From an uncultured Erythrobacter sp. (lineage in GTDB: Bacteria; Pseudomonadota; Alphaproteobacteria; Sphingomonadales; Sphingomonadaceae): DNA of 64,000 nt. The notes beneath the pieces were generated by a model. That model was not told the DNA's origin. It saw only the letters and a program-made list of their open reading frames with translations, and did no database searches. Positions 29,691-39,350 of the stretch are shown here, in pieces (positions within the stretch are counted from its first letter, which is position 1; each line of letters opens with the position of its first letter). Location: assembly GCA_947493165.1 (NCBI GenBank), contig CANLPY010000001.1, positions 62,001 through 126,000 on the forward strand, in the 5' to 3' direction. The position numbers and the translations under genes were made by a program.

Positions 29691-31265
29691 TTAATCGAGT
29701 TGTTCTTTTCTCGCCCAGCCTTTGCGCGCTGGCTCCAAACTGTCGAGGAATTTCTCCGCACTTGCCAGATACTCGCCCTGCTTTTCATCACCCATCCGAT
29801 CCCATGTCGAGTAAATCCGGCCGATGCGGTGATTGCTGGAAAGCCGATCGCGGTGGCGATCCATAAAGTGCCAATAAAGCGGGTTAAAAGGGCAGGCGCC
29901 TTCACCCGTTTTCTTGCTAACCGAATAGCTGCATTCCTTGCAGTAATCTGACATCTTATTGATGTAATTGCCGCTCGCCGCATAGGGCTTGGTCGCAAGA
30001 TTGCCGCCGTCGGCGTAAAGGATCATTCCGACGACATTTGGCATTTCAACCCAGTCATAAGCATCAGCGTAAACGGCCAAGTACCAGTCCTGCACATCGC
30101 GTGGATTTATCCCTGCCAGCAGACAAAAATTGCCGAGCACCATCAGGCGTTGGATATGGTGTGCGTGCGCGTTTTCCTTGGTGGACCGAATGCAGTCAGA
30201 AAGGCAGCGCATGTCCGTTTCGCCAGTCCAGAAGAACTCCGGTAACGCGCGCTGCGCATTCAGTTTGTTACTGCTTTCCAGCCCCGGCATGAAATGCCAG
30301 TAAAAGCCGCGAATATATTCGCGCCAACCGATGATCTGACGAATAAAGCCTTCGACTGAATTCAATGGCGCGCGGCCATCTTCATAGGCCTTTTCAGCGC
30401 GCTGACACAGCTCCAAGGGGTCAAGGAGGCCGCAATTTATGTTGGGCGAAAGCATGGAGTGGTAGAGGTCGTCTGACCCGTGGACCATCGCGTCTTGATA
30501 GGGGCCGAAATTTTCTATTCGCTCGGCAAAAAACGCATCAGCTGCTTCTTCGGCTTCCTCGCGTGTGACAGGCCACTCGAACGGTTCGATATCGCCAAAG
30601 TGATCGCCAAACTTGTCCGTGACCAAATCCAGCACTTCGCGGGTGATGTTATCGGGTTCAAATTTTGGCCGCCGCGGAGCGTCCATCTCGCCTTTGGGTG
30701 GTTCGCGGTTTTGTTTGTCGAGGTTCCATTCACCGCATTTCGGTTTGCCATCCCCGTCCATAAGCAAGCCGGTCTTTTTGCGCATTTCGCGGTAGAAAAA
30801 TTCCATGGTCAGAGATTTGCGATCCTTTGCCCAATCTTCAAATTCAGCGTGCGTGCAAAGGAAACGGTCATCGGGCAGGATTTCGACCGGACATGCGAAC
30901 TTGTCCGGCCATTCCTCCAGAGCCTGCTGGACGCGCCATTCGCTCGCTTCGACGACGCGCACTTCGCTTGGGGAATGACGCTCAATAGCGCGGGCAACCT
31001 CGCCGGTGAAGCTGCCGGAATTCTCGTCATCTGTCAGCTTCACATAGTCGACGCACCAACCGGCATCGCGCAATTCAGCGGCAAAGTGCCGCATGGCGGA
31101 GAAGATAAGCGCGATCTTTTGCTTATGATGTTTGACGTAAGTCGCCTCGTCCCAGACCTCCATCATTAGGATGACGCTGTCGTCCTTGGTGCGCCCGCGA
31201 AGGCTGGGAATCGTGCGGGTAAGCTGATCGCCGAGGATGGGGATGAGGATTGGGTTGGATGCCAT
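29691..31265 (-). CDS. Iron-sulfur cryptochrome/photolyase (PhrB-type, (6-4) photolyase family)
   Basis: A 524-residue FAD protein of the bacterial FeS-BCP group. The N-terminal lumazine-binding-type domain starts ILIPILGDQLT. The iron-sulfur ligands are visible: a Cys in MVLGNFCLLAG and a late CKEC, then 12 residues, then CPFNPLYW; this spacing matches Agrobacterium PhrB C438/C441/C454. Members repair (6-4) photoproducts with blue light or act as light sensors. It is flanked by priA (35 bases upstream) and the GST gene, same strand. A DUF2256 gene, often a neighbour of this family, is about 29 kb away. Confidence 0.93.
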   Translation of the reverse strand: MASNPILIPILGDQLTRTIPSLRGRTKDDSVILMMEVWDEATYVKHHKQKIALIFSAMRHFAAELRDAGWCVDYVKLTDDENSGSFTGEVARAIERHSPSEVRVVEASEWRVQQALEEWPDKFACPVEILPDDRFLCTHAEFEDWAKDRKSLTMEFFYREMRKKTGLLMDGDGKPKCGEWNLDKQNREPPKGEMDAPRRPKFEPDNITREVLDLVTDKFGDHFGDIEPFEWPVTREEAEEAADAFFAERIENFGPYQDAMVHGSDDLYHSMLSPNINCGLLDPLELCQRAEKAYEDGRAPLNSVEGFIRQIIGWREYIRGFYWHFMPGLESSNKLNAQRALPEFFWTGETDMRCLSDCIRSTKENAHAHHIQRLMVLGNFCLLAGINPRDVQDWYLAVYADAYDWVEMPNVVGMILYADGGNLATKPYAASGNYINKMSDYCKECSYSVSKKTGEGACPFNPLYWHFMDRHRDRLSSNHRIGRIYSTWDRMGDEKQGEYLASAEKFLDSLEPARKGWARKEQLD

Positions 31266-31299
31266 GTCCGATCAATGCGCGCGGACGGAAAAGGTGCCC

Positions 31300-33468
31300 T
31301 CAAACAAAGCTGTACGGATCAATATCAACGCCCACCCTCAGCCCCGGCGGGAACTCGTGTGCATCCAGCCAGCCGCGAATGACCTGTTGCAGATTTGCTG
31401 ATCGCCGTGCGTTCACTAGGAAGCGATACCGATACCTCCCGCGTAACAGAGCCAGCGGAGCGGGCGCGGGGCCGAGAATGTAGAGGTTACCGTGATCAGG
31501 TCTTGTATCGCCCAGCCGGAAGGCCGCTGCGCGGGCTTCTTTTTCATCCTCACTCGACAAGATGATCGCGGCCCAGCGCCCGAATGGCGGCGCGCCTGCA
31601 TCCTTGCGCGCCTCAGTTTCGGCCTCGTAAAACGCATCGCGGTCACCGGCCTCAAGCGCGGCGATGACGGGCGCATCGGTGTGGCGTGTCTGAATAAGAA
31701 CTTCGCCCGGCTTGGCCCCGCGACCCGCGCGTCCAGCGACTTGGGCGACTTGCTGATACGTGCGTTCGGCCGCGCGCAAATCTCCCCCTTCTAGGCCGAG
31801 ATCGGCATCGACTACGCCCACCAGTGTTAGCTCTGGAAAGTGGAAGCCCTTGGTCACCAATTGGGTGCCGACTATCACATCGATTGCGCCGCTTTCGGCC
31901 TTGGCGATGAACTCAGCGGCACGTTCGGGTGAGCCAAGTGTGTCCGATGTGGCAACGGCTACGCGCGCCTCAGGGAATAGCTCGCGCACTTCATCGGCAA
32001 TGCGTTCAACACCGGGGCCGCAAGCGACAAGGCAATCCGGTTCGCCGCATTCCGCGCATTTGTCCGGCACGCCGGTTTCATGCCCGCAATGGTGGCAGGC
32101 GAGGCGGGCAGACAGGCGATGTTCCACCATCCACGCACTGCAATTGGGGCACTGATAGCGATGCCCGCAATTGCGGCACAGCGTCAGCGGGGCGAAGCCG
32201 CGCCGGTTAAGAAACAGCAGCGATTGTTCGCTCTTCGCGAGCCGATCTTCCAGTGCGGCGACCAAGGGCGGGGCGAGCCAGCGCCCGCTTCCCGGTTGCT
32301 CCTGTGTCAGGTCAATCAGATGGATGGTCGGCAAGGTCGCGCCGCCAAATCGGCTCGGCAGTTCCAGCCGCTCATATGTCCCGGTTGAGGCCATGTGCAG
32401 GCTTTCCAGCGCCGGGGTCGCGCTGGCCAGCACCACTGGAATTTTCTCAAAACGTGCGCGCATCACCGAGACATCGCGGGCGTTGTAGCGCACGCCTTCA
32501 TCTTGCTTGAAACTAACCTCATGCGCTTCATCGACGATAATCAAACCGAGGGTTGCGTACGGTAGAAACAAGGCTGAGCGCGCGCCGACAATAACTTGCG
32601 CAGTTCCTTCAGAGATTGCGCGCCACGCGCGTCTGCGCTCTGTTGATTTGAGCGAGGAATGCCACAGCACCGGCGGCGTCCCGAAACGCTGTTCAAACCG
32701 GACAAGGAAATTCTCTGTCAGCGCGATTTCTGGCAGCAACACGAGCACTTGCTGGCCTTGGCGTATCGCTTCAGCGATAGGTTCAAAATACACTTCGGTC
32801 TTGCCTGAACCAGTGACTCCGTCGAGCAGAAATGGCGCGTATTCACCGGCCGCCACAGCCTCTACCAATCTGTCAGCCACTTCTCGCTGATCGGGCGAAA
32901 GATCAGGAACCCAATGCTTTGGATTGGCAGGCGGGAAGGGGCGATCAATTGCGACCGTCACAGGCTCAATCAGGCCAGCATTGACCATGCCGCGCAGGAC
33001 GCCTTCCGATACGCTGGCGATGCCTGCCAGCTCTCGGATCGTGCCTTGGTCGCCAACCAATGTCTCAAGCGCCAGTTTGCGCTGCGGCGTCATCCGCCCG
33101 GTCCCTTCAGATCCGCTTAGTCGGTATTCGGTCATAGTCGCGGGGCCGCCCAGCGCACCGCCGCTCGATAGAACCATACGCGCTACACTGGCCATCGCCG
33201 CACAATAATAGTCGGCGGTCCATTCGATCAATCGCCGCAAAGCGCTCGACAATGGTGGGACAGGCACAACCTCAAGGATGGCGCGCAATTTGCTCGCATC
33301 GAACTCGCGGCCCGGCAATCGCCCTTCATCCCAAACAATGCCCGTAACTTTGCGCGGCCCCAATGGTGCAATCACCACCGTGCCCGCGGGCGCGTCTGTG
33401 CCTTCGGGCAGCTTGTAATCAAGCGGTCCGAGTGCGGCGTTGAGGATGAGGAGACGAACGCGCTTCAT
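31300..33468 (-). CDS. priA: Primosomal protein N' (replication-restart helicase)
   Basis: A 722-residue PriA. The helicase core shows GVTGSGKTEVYF (Walker A) and the DEAH box IIVDEAHEVSFKQ. The zinc-binding insertion has CRNCGHRYQCPNC, then CHHCGHETGVPDKCAECG. The N-terminal DNA-binding domain begins with VRLLILNAALGPLDYKLPEG. PriA reloads the replication machinery at stalled forks. The ATG at 33468 starts the conserved N-terminus; the frame is open 94 codons further upstream over the DUF4197 gene, but that part is not conserved. It heads a probable priA-photolyase-GST transcript. Confidence 0.96.
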   Translation of the reverse strand: MKRVRLLILNAALGPLDYKLPEGTDAPAGTVVIAPLGPRKVTGIVWDEGRLPGREFDASKLRAILEVVPVPPLSSALRRLIEWTADYYCAAMASVARMVLSSGGALGGPATMTEYRLSGSEGTGRMTPQRKLALETLVGDQGTIRELAGIASVSEGVLRGMVNAGLIEPVTVAIDRPFPPANPKHWVPDLSPDQREVADRLVEAVAAGEYAPFLLDGVTGSGKTEVYFEPIAEAIRQGQQVLVLLPEIALTENFLVRFEQRFGTPPVLWHSSLKSTERRRAWRAISEGTAQVIVGARSALFLPYATLGLIIVDEAHEVSFKQDEGVRYNARDVSVMRARFEKIPVVLASATPALESLHMASTGTYERLELPSRFGGATLPTIHLIDLTQEQPGSGRWLAPPLVAALEDRLAKSEQSLLFLNRRGFAPLTLCRNCGHRYQCPNCSAWMVEHRLSARLACHHCGHETGVPDKCAECGEPDCLVACGPGVERIADEVRELFPEARVAVATSDTLGSPERAAEFIAKAESGAIDVIVGTQLVTKGFHFPELTLVGVVDADLGLEGGDLRAAERTYQQVAQVAGRAGRGAKPGEVLIQTRHTDAPVIAALEAGDRDAFYEAETEARKDAGAPPFGRWAAIILSSEDEKEARAAAFRLGDTRPDHGNLYILGPAPAPLALLRGRYRYRFLVNARRSANLQQVIRGWLDAHEFPPGLRVGVDIDPYSFV

Positions 33469-33525
33469 GATTCCTACGCAATATGGGATAGAGCGGCGAT
33501 GAATAACAGAGAAAGGGTGAGGGAT

Positions 33526-34221
33526 ATGAACGCTGAAGATAACACACAGGTGGATCGGCGCGGCTTGATACGGGGCGGCGCAGCGGCGGCGATGGTGTTG
33601 GCATTGCCTGCTTGTTCGACCATACCCGGCCTTAGTTTTACCGACGCGATCCGCCGTTTGCTGGTGCTTTCCAGCGAGCGGGCCTTCGTCCGTTTGACTG
33701 CACCTGATGGTTTTTGGGATCAGCAGATCGGGCGGCTTGGTCTCAATCAAGTGCTGGGCACGCGCGGCGATATCCTATCCGGAATTCTCACCTCTGCTCT
33801 GGTCAAAGACAGGCTCGAAGATGCGTTTGCCGATATTGCCATCAAAGGGGCAGAGCGCGCCGCACCGCTTGTTGCAGAGACTGTCCGCACAATTGGCATC
33901 GCTAATGCGGCGGCGCTTGTGCGCGGCGGGCCAAGCGCAGCAACTCAGTTTTTGCGCGGTGAGATGGGCGACACTTTGATTGAGGCGATGGTGCCCGAAC
34001 TGGGCCAGGCGATCCGTATCGCGTCTGATCCTGTTGTAGGCGAGTTGATAAACTCTGTCGCGGGCACAAATGTAAGCGGCATTGCCAGCCGCCTTTCTGG
34101 CAATGTGAACGATGCGATCTGGCAAGAGCTTGGAGTGGAAGAAGGCGCAATCCGCGCAAATCCGCGGGCCACCAATGATCCGCTCCTGATCGGCGTATTC
34201 GGCTTGGGCAGCCAACTCTGA
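33526..34221 (+). CDS. DUF4197 family secreted protein
   Basis: About 231 residues. The N-terminus has a twin-arginine-like RRGLIRGG followed by a hydrophobic stretch and ALPACSTIPG, so it is a Tat-exported lipoprotein or a secreted protein. The rest follows DUF4197: LLVLSSERAFVRLTAPDGFW, AIKGAERAAPLVAETV, and ALVRGGPSAATQFLRGE. Function unknown. ATG 33526 is preferred because GAGGG lies just upstream and the arginine pair is then near the N-terminus; ATG 33499 would add nine residues. Confidence 0.75.
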   Translation: MNAEDNTQVDRRGLIRGGAAAAMVLALPACSTIPGLSFTDAIRRLLVLSSERAFVRLTAPDGFWDQQIGRLGLNQVLGTRGDILSGILTSALVKDRLEDAFADIAIKGAERAAPLVAETVRTIGIANAAALVRGGPSAATQFLRGEMGDTLIEAMVPELGQAIRIASDPVVGELINSVAGTNVSGIASRLSGNVNDAIWQELGVEEGAIRANPRATNDPLLIGVFGLGSQL

Positions 34222-34333
34222 GGGCAATTTGGGATAAGTAACGCACACCATTCGCATGGGTAGCTGGCAACACGTCGCCGCGTGTGCCAATCAGCGTGCG
34301 ATGATTCGACTGTGAACTGGAGCCAGACGACCG

Positions 34334-34987
34334 ATGAAATTCTTTGCCGACACCGCCGAAATTGAAGACATCAAGGAATTGGCCGCAACCGGCCTGCTCG
34401 ATGGCGTCACCACTAATCCGTCACTGATCCACAAGTCAGGCCGCGATTTCATGGAAGTGACAAAGGAGATTTGCGGCATCACCGATGGTCCGGTGTCTGC
34501 AGAAGTTGTCGCGCTCGATCACGAAACCATGATGCGCGAGGCAGAGGTGCTGCGCAAAATCGCCAACAATGTCTGCATCAAAGTGCCGCTGACGATTGAT
34601 GGGCTGAAGACCTGCAAGGCGCTGACCAGCGACGGCACAATGGTCAATGTGACGCTTTGCTTCTCGGCTAATCAGGCGCTTCTCGCGGCGAAGGCCGGCG
34701 CAAGCTTCATTTCCCCATTCGTTGGCCGCCATGATGACAACGGCTTTGACGGCATGGATCTGATCGAAGACATCCGGCTGATCTACGACAATTACGGGTT
34801 TGAAACCGAAATCCTGGTTGCCAGTGTACGCCATGTCACTCACGTGCTCGAAAGCGCGAAGATCGGGGCCGACGTCATGACGGCGCCGCCCAAAGTGATC
34901 AAGGCGCTGTTCAATCATACGCTAACTGACAAGGGCATCGCGGCGTTCATGGCGGATTGGGAAAAAACCGGACAGAAGATCGTCTGA
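34334..34987 (+). CDS. tal: Transaldolase (short, fructose-6-phosphate aldolase type)
   Basis: A 217-residue (beta/alpha)8 enzyme of the MipB/TalC group. The Schiff-base Lys is in IKVPLT near residue 85; [14 protein letters not shown] opens the protein, and [11 protein letters not shown] and [10 protein letters not shown] are conserved. Transaldolase moves a dihydroxyacetone unit between sugar phosphates in the pentose-phosphate pathway; some members only cleave or make fructose-6-phosphate. Length and motifs cannot decide between the two. It is followed by cobT after 18 bases on the same strand. Confidence 0.93.
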   Translation: MKFFADTAEIEDIKELAATGLLDGVTTNPSLIHKSGRDFMEVTKEICGITDGPVSAEVVALDHETMMREAEVLRKIANNVCIKVPLTIDGLKTCKALTSDGTMVNVTLCFSANQALLAAKAGASFISPFVGRHDDNGFDGMDLIEDIRLIYDNYGFETEILVASVRHVTHVLESAKIGADVMTAPPKVIKALFNHTLTDKGIAAFMADWEKTGQKIV

Positions 34988-35005
34988 TCCCTATCTAAGC
35001 CTCCG

Positions 35006-36853
35006 ATGTCTGAAGAATCTCCACTCGACCGTTTCAAGCACGCGCTCACCGGCGCGAGCCGCGCGATTGCGCATGATCCAGAGGTGGAGGTGGCGTGGAG
35101 CGCGGACGTGCCGGGCTCTGCGGGCAATCGTTTCCGTGTGCCTTTGCCGGGCCGGGAACTGCCAGCCGATCAAGTAAGCGAAGCGCGGGGCTTTGCCGAC
35201 AGCTTCTCATTGAAATTGCGCCATCACAATGCGGGGCTGCACGCGAAAAACATGCCGCCAGAACCTGTGGCTCAGGCATGTTATGATGCGGTGGAGCTGG
35301 TGCGGTATGAGGCGCTCGGCTCTAACAATTATGACGGGATGCGCGGCAACCTTGATGCGGCGCTGATGACCCGTGTTGGGACCGATCCCATCACCCGCGC
35401 TCAGAATGAGAGCGAAGTGCCGATACAGGGCGCGCTCAGCCTGATCGTGCGAGAGAAACTGACCGGTCAGCCGATCCCCGATGCCGCCTTGCCAGCCGTC
35501 AATATGGTGCGCGGATGGATCGAGGATAAAGCCGGCGACAGCTTTGATGAGCTTGCCGGTTCGCTTGACGATCAAAAAGCATTCCAAGAGCTGACGCTGG
35601 ATATACTGCGCGATCTTGATCTGACCCGGCCATTGGAAGACTCCACCGAGGATTCTGACAATGATGATGGCGATGATGAGGAAGGCGCGGACGAAGAACA
35701 GGAAGGCGACGAGCAGGAAGAAGGCGACGCCGATCCGCAGTCCAGCGAAATGGCGGGTGAGCAAGCCGAAGGCGATGGCGACGGCGATGCCGACACCGAG
35801 CTTTCAGGCGATGAAGAAATGCAGGACGGTGAGCCGGGTGAAGAGGGCGATTCCAGCAATGCCCCAGTGCGCCCCAACCGTCCGCAGGCCGATATTCCCG
35901 ATGGCTTGGATTATCAGGCTTTTACGGAAAAATTCGACGAAGAAATCGAAGCGCCAGAGCTGTGCGATGCTGAAGAGCTGGACCGGCTGCGCGCCTATCT
36001 CGATAGCCAGCTGACCGGCCTGCAAGGGGTCGTCACTCGGCTCGCGAACCGATTGCAACGCCGCCTGATGGCGCAGCAGAACCGCAGCTGGGATTTTGAT
36101 CAAGAAGAAGGCGTATTGGATGCCGCGCGGCTTTCCCGTGTGGTGGTCTCACCCGGCACCGCGCTGACTTACAAGGTTGAGCGCGATATCGACTTTAAGG
36201 ACACGGTTGTGTCTCTGGTGATCGACAATTCCGGCTCGATGCGTGGGCGGCCGATCAGTATCGCGGCGATCAGCGCGGATATTCTTGCGCGCACGCTTGA
36301 ACGGTGCGGGGTGAAGACGGAGATTCTCGGCTTCACAACCCGCGCGTGGAAGGGCGGGCAAAGCCGTGAGGCATGGCTGGCTGATGGCAAGCCACAAGGT
36401 CCGGGTCGTTTGAACGATTTGCGCCACATCATTTACAAGCAAGCGGATGAGCCGTGGCGCCGCGCGCGCCGCAATCTTGGGCTGATGATGCGCGAAGGGT
36501 TGCTCAAAGAGAACATCGATGGTGAGGCGCTGATGTGGGCGCATTCGCGGCTGATCTATCGGCCTGAGGAACGCCGTATCATGATGGTGATTTCTGACGG
36601 CGCGCCGGTTGATGATTCGACTTTGTCGGTAAACTCAGCTGGCTATCTGGAATCGCATTTGCGCGGTGTGATCGAGTGGATCGAGAACGTCTCACCCGTG
36701 CAATTGGTCGCGATTGGCATCGGACACGATGTGACGCGATATTATCGCCGCGCGGTTACGATCATGGACGTCGAACAGCTCGGCGGCACGATTATGGAGC
36801 AGCTCGCGGAGCTGTTCGAGGATGAGAAGGGCGCGGGTAGGGGGCGGCGGTGA
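35006..36853 (+). CDS. cobT: Cobaltochelatase subunit CobT (VWA protein)
   Basis: A 615-residue protein. An N-terminal alpha region is followed by a very acidic stretch at about residues 213-300 (mostly D, E and Q), and then a von Willebrand factor A domain with the MIDAS motif DNSGSMRG near residue 412. CobT works with the AAA protein CobS and with CobN to insert cobalt in aerobic cobalamin synthesis. Neither cobS nor cobN is in this window. Many alphaproteobacteria keep cobST without the rest of the pathway. The TGA overlaps the GTG start of the next gene by four bases. Confidence 0.92.
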   Translation: MSEESPLDRFKHALTGASRAIAHDPEVEVAWSADVPGSAGNRFRVPLPGRELPADQVSEARGFADSFSLKLRHHNAGLHAKNMPPEPVAQACYDAVELVRYEALGSNNYDGMRGNLDAALMTRVGTDPITRAQNESEVPIQGALSLIVREKLTGQPIPDAALPAVNMVRGWIEDKAGDSFDELAGSLDDQKAFQELTLDILRDLDLTRPLEDSTEDSDNDDGDDEEGADEEQEGDEQEEGDADPQSSEMAGEQAEGDGDGDADTELSGDEEMQDGEPGEEGDSSNAPVRPNRPQADIPDGLDYQAFTEKFDEEIEAPELCDAEELDRLRAYLDSQLTGLQGVVTRLANRLQRRLMAQQNRSWDFDQEEGVLDAARLSRVVVSPGTALTYKVERDIDFKDTVVSLVIDNSGSMRGRPISIAAISADILARTLERCGVKTEILGFTTRAWKGGQSREAWLADGKPQGPGRLNDLRHIIYKQADEPWRRARRNLGLMMREGLLKENIDGEALMWAHSRLIYRPEERRIMMVISDGAPVDDSTLSVNSAGYLESHLRGVIEWIENVSPVQLVAIGIGHDVTRYYRRAVTIMDVEQLGGTIMEQLAELFEDEKGAGRGRR

Positions 36854-37200
36854 AGAGGGATATGGATACCATTCGCAATCTTTTGATTTGGTTGGAAGAA
36901 AGACCAGAAGCATCAACATTTCGCGCCAAAGTCCCAAACGAGTTTGGTGATGATAAGGAAGTGGCCAAAGCTCATTTGCAAATGCTTGAGTCCGGCGGAT
37001 TTGTTGACAGGTCGAAATACCATGTTTGGATTAGTTGGGAAGGCTATGAATTTCTTGATAAAATTCGCGATCCCGAGATTTGGAGGAAGACCAAAGATGG
37101 AGCTTCAAAACTAAATTCATGGGGCGTGAAAATATTGGGCGATTTAGCGAGTGGCTATCTTCGCGCAAAAGCAGCTGAACTGGGATTACCAATTTTATGA
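36850..37200 (+). CDS. DUF2513 family protein, probably acquired
   Basis: A 116-residue protein that begins [17 protein letters not shown] and then has [12 protein letters not shown] and [14 protein letters not shown], the pattern of DUF2513, whose members are probably winged-helix proteins common on phages and other mobile DNA. The start is GTG at 36850. It overlaps cobT by four bases and the nitroreductase by four (ATGA). By hand count, bases 37021-37140 have 49 G/C of 120 (41%), while 37261-37320 in the next gene have 40 of 60 (67%). This suggests recent transfer. Function unknown. Confidence 0.82.
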   Translation: MKRDMDTIRNLLIWLEERPEASTFRAKVPNEFGDDKEVAKAHLQMLESGGFVDRSKYHVWISWEGYEFLDKIRDPEIWRKTKDGASKLNSWGVKILGDLASGYLRAKAAELGLPIL

Positions 37201-37859
37201 ACGTAACCGAAGCCGTCACCAGCCGCCGCTCTGTGCGCGAATTTCTCGATAAGCCAGTCGAGCTCGAAACGATCCGCCGCGTGATGGATACCGCGCGCTG
37301 GGCCGCGTCTGGCTGCAACTTCCAGCCGTGGGAAGCCGCCGTTGTCACCGGTGAATCATTAAAAGCGCTTCAGGCCAAAATCATCGAGAACGGCCCCGAA
37401 AAGCCTGAATATGATTGGACTGCGCCCGAACAGGAGCCCGCTTACAAAGCCCGCCTTCACGCGGTGGGCGCTGGCATGTTCGGCGCGATGGGGATCGAGC
37501 GCGATGATGCAGCGGGTCGCGCCGCCGCTATGGCCCGCAACACCAACAGCTTCGATGCGCCGGTGGTCATGTTTACATACTTCCCGCGTTTTATGAAAGA
37601 GCCGCAGTGGTCAGACACCGGCATGTGGCTGCAAACGGTGGCTTTGCTTCTTCGCGAAGAGGGGCTGGATAGCTGTTACCAGGAATTCATGGCGCTTTAT
37701 GCGGGCACGATCCGCGATCATCTGGGCCTCGATCATGAACGCTATATGCTCTTTTGCGGCATGGCGATTGGGTATCGCGACCCGGATGCCCCGCTCAACA
37801 ATTTTGAACGGGAACGCGTGCCGCTAGGCGACCAGGTGAAGTTTTTGGGTTTTGATTGA
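37197..37859 (+). CDS. Nitroreductase family protein
   Basis: A 220-residue FMN-dependent oxidoreductase. SRRSVREFLDKPVELE at the N-terminus gives the phosphate-binding Arg-Arg-Ser-Arg set, and RWAASGCNFQPWE the flavin contact; MAIGYRDPDAPLNNF is the usual C-terminal loop. It resembles the NfsB/FRase I group that reduces nitro compounds or quinones with NAD(P)H; substrate uncertain. The ATG overlaps the preceding DUF2513 stop. Confidence 0.9.
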   Translation: MNVTEAVTSRRSVREFLDKPVELETIRRVMDTARWAASGCNFQPWEAAVVTGESLKALQAKIIENGPEKPEYDWTAPEQEPAYKARLHAVGAGMFGAMGIERDDAAGRAAAMARNTNSFDAPVVMFTYFPRFMKEPQWSDTGMWLQTVALLLREEGLDSCYQEFMALYAGTIRDHLGLDHERYMLFCGMAIGYRDPDAPLNNFERERVPLGDQVKFLGFD

Positions 37860-37904
37860 ACCCCATTGACCGGCGCGGCGCAGCGTATCAAAGCCTGCCG
37901 TGAA

Positions 37905-39350
37905 ATGACCGATCTACATCTTTTCAATTCGCTCACCCGCAGCCTAGAGCCGTTTAAGCCGATTCATGAGGGGGAGGCGCGCGTATATACCTGCGGGCCG
38001 ACGGTCTATAATTACCCGCATATCGGCAATATGCGGGCCTATGTGTTCGCCGATATTCTGGGGCGGACCCTGTCTCACAAGGGCTATGACCTCACGCACA
38101 TTATCAACATCACCGATGTTGGCCATCTGACCGATGATGCAGATAGCGGCGAGGACAAGATGGAGAAGATGGCGTCTGAAAAGGCGCAAAGCATCTGGGA
38201 CATCGCGCAGCATTACACCGAGGCCTATTGGGCGGATGTGAAGGCGCTTAATATCCGCGAGCCTGCCAAATGGTCGGTTGCAACTGACTACATTGAAGAG
38301 ATGCTAGAGTTCGCGAAGAGCATTGCGGACAAGCATTGCTATGAATGCGAGACGGGCCTCTATTTCGATACCACCACCATCAAGGATTATGGCCGCCTAG
38401 CGCGCGCAGTGACCGAAGATGGGGAGGGCCGGATAGATACAGTCGAGGGCAAACGCAACGCGGCTGACTTTGCGATTTGGCGCAAGACACCCGCTGGTGA
38501 GAAGCGTCAGATGGAATGGGATTCGCCTTGGGGAAAGGGCGCGCCGGGCTGGCACCTCGAATGCTCTGTCATGGGTGAAAAGCTGCTGGGCTTCCCGTTT
38601 GATATTCACACCGGCGGGATCGACCACCGCGAGATTCATCACCCTAATGAGATTGCGCAGAACCAGGCGTTTTGCGGCTGCGGCGGGCTGTCCGATGCGC
38701 GCAATTCCGGCGCCAATATCTGGATGCACAACAACTTCCTGGTTGAGCGCTCTGGCAAGATGTCGAAGTCTTCTGGCGAGTTTCTGCGCCTGCAATTGCT
38801 GCTCGACAAAGGCTATCATCCGCTCGCCTATCGGATGATGTGCCTGCAAGCGCATTACCGCAGCGAATTGGAGTTTTCGTGGGAGGGCCTCACCGCCGCG
38901 CTAACGCGGCTCAAGCGGATTGTGTTGCTGGTGGAGCGTATCGCCGATGCCCCGGCCGGCGGCGCGACCGATCATCCCAAATTTGCACCTGTGCTGGAGA
39001 AGTTTGAGGCGGCGATTGCCGACGATCTTAACACCTCTATTGCTCTCACCGCTTTGGAAGATGCGCTGGCGACCAAAAAGGTTGATGCGGGGATCAAGCG
39101 CGCAGTTATTGAACGGATCGACAGCGTTCTGGGCCTCGGCCTGTTTGAGCTTGCGCGTACCGATCTGCGTATCCGGCCGAAAGACGCGGTGATCACCGAA
39201 GAGGAAATCGGCGCAGCATTTGAACGCCGCAAGGCTGCGCGCGCGGAGAAGGACTTTGCCGCTGCTGACGCTATTCGCGACGAACTTGCGGCGCAGGGCG
39301 TCGAAGTGATGGACGGCGACCCGCTCGGCTGGGAATGGAAGCTATCATGA
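37905..39350 (+). CDS. cysS: Cysteinyl-tRNA synthetase
   Basis: A 481-residue class I synthetase. The HIGH motif appears as YPHIGNMRAYVF near residue 34, with zinc ligand Cys in YTCGPTVYNY and the HLECSVMGEKLL segment; KMSKSSGEF is the KMSKS motif near 285. The ATG at 37905 begins just before the conserved LFNSLTRSLE; an upstream in-frame TTG is less likely. The last bases overlap the start of the next gene (ATGA). It charges tRNA-Cys in the cytoplasm. Confidence 0.96.
   Translation: MTDLHLFNSLTRSLEPFKPIHEGEARVYTCGPTVYNYPHIGNMRAYVFADILGRTLSHKGYDLTHIINITDVGHLTDDADSGEDKMEKMASEKAQSIWDIAQHYTEAYWADVKALNIREPAKWSVATDYIEEMLEFAKSIADKHCYECETGLYFDTTTIKDYGRLARAVTEDGEGRIDTVEGKRNAADFAIWRKTPAGEKRQMEWDSPWGKGAPGWHLECSVMGEKLLGFPFDIHTGGIDHREIHHPNEIAQNQAFCGCGGLSDARNSGANIWMHNNFLVERSGKMSKSSGEFLRLQLLLDKGYHPLAYRMMCLQAHYRSELEFSWEGLTAALTRLKRIVLLVERIADAPAGGATDHPKFAPVLEKFEAAIADDLNTSIALTALEDALATKKVDAGIKRAVIERIDSVLGLGLFELARTDLRIRPKDAVITEEEIGAAFERRKAARAEKDFAAADAIRDELAAQGVEVMDGDPLGWEWKLS

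Noticed and set aside
30480..31169. Open plus-strand frame of 229 codons
   Set aside because: It lies wholly opposite the photolyase gene, and its residue pattern is the mirror of that coding sequence.
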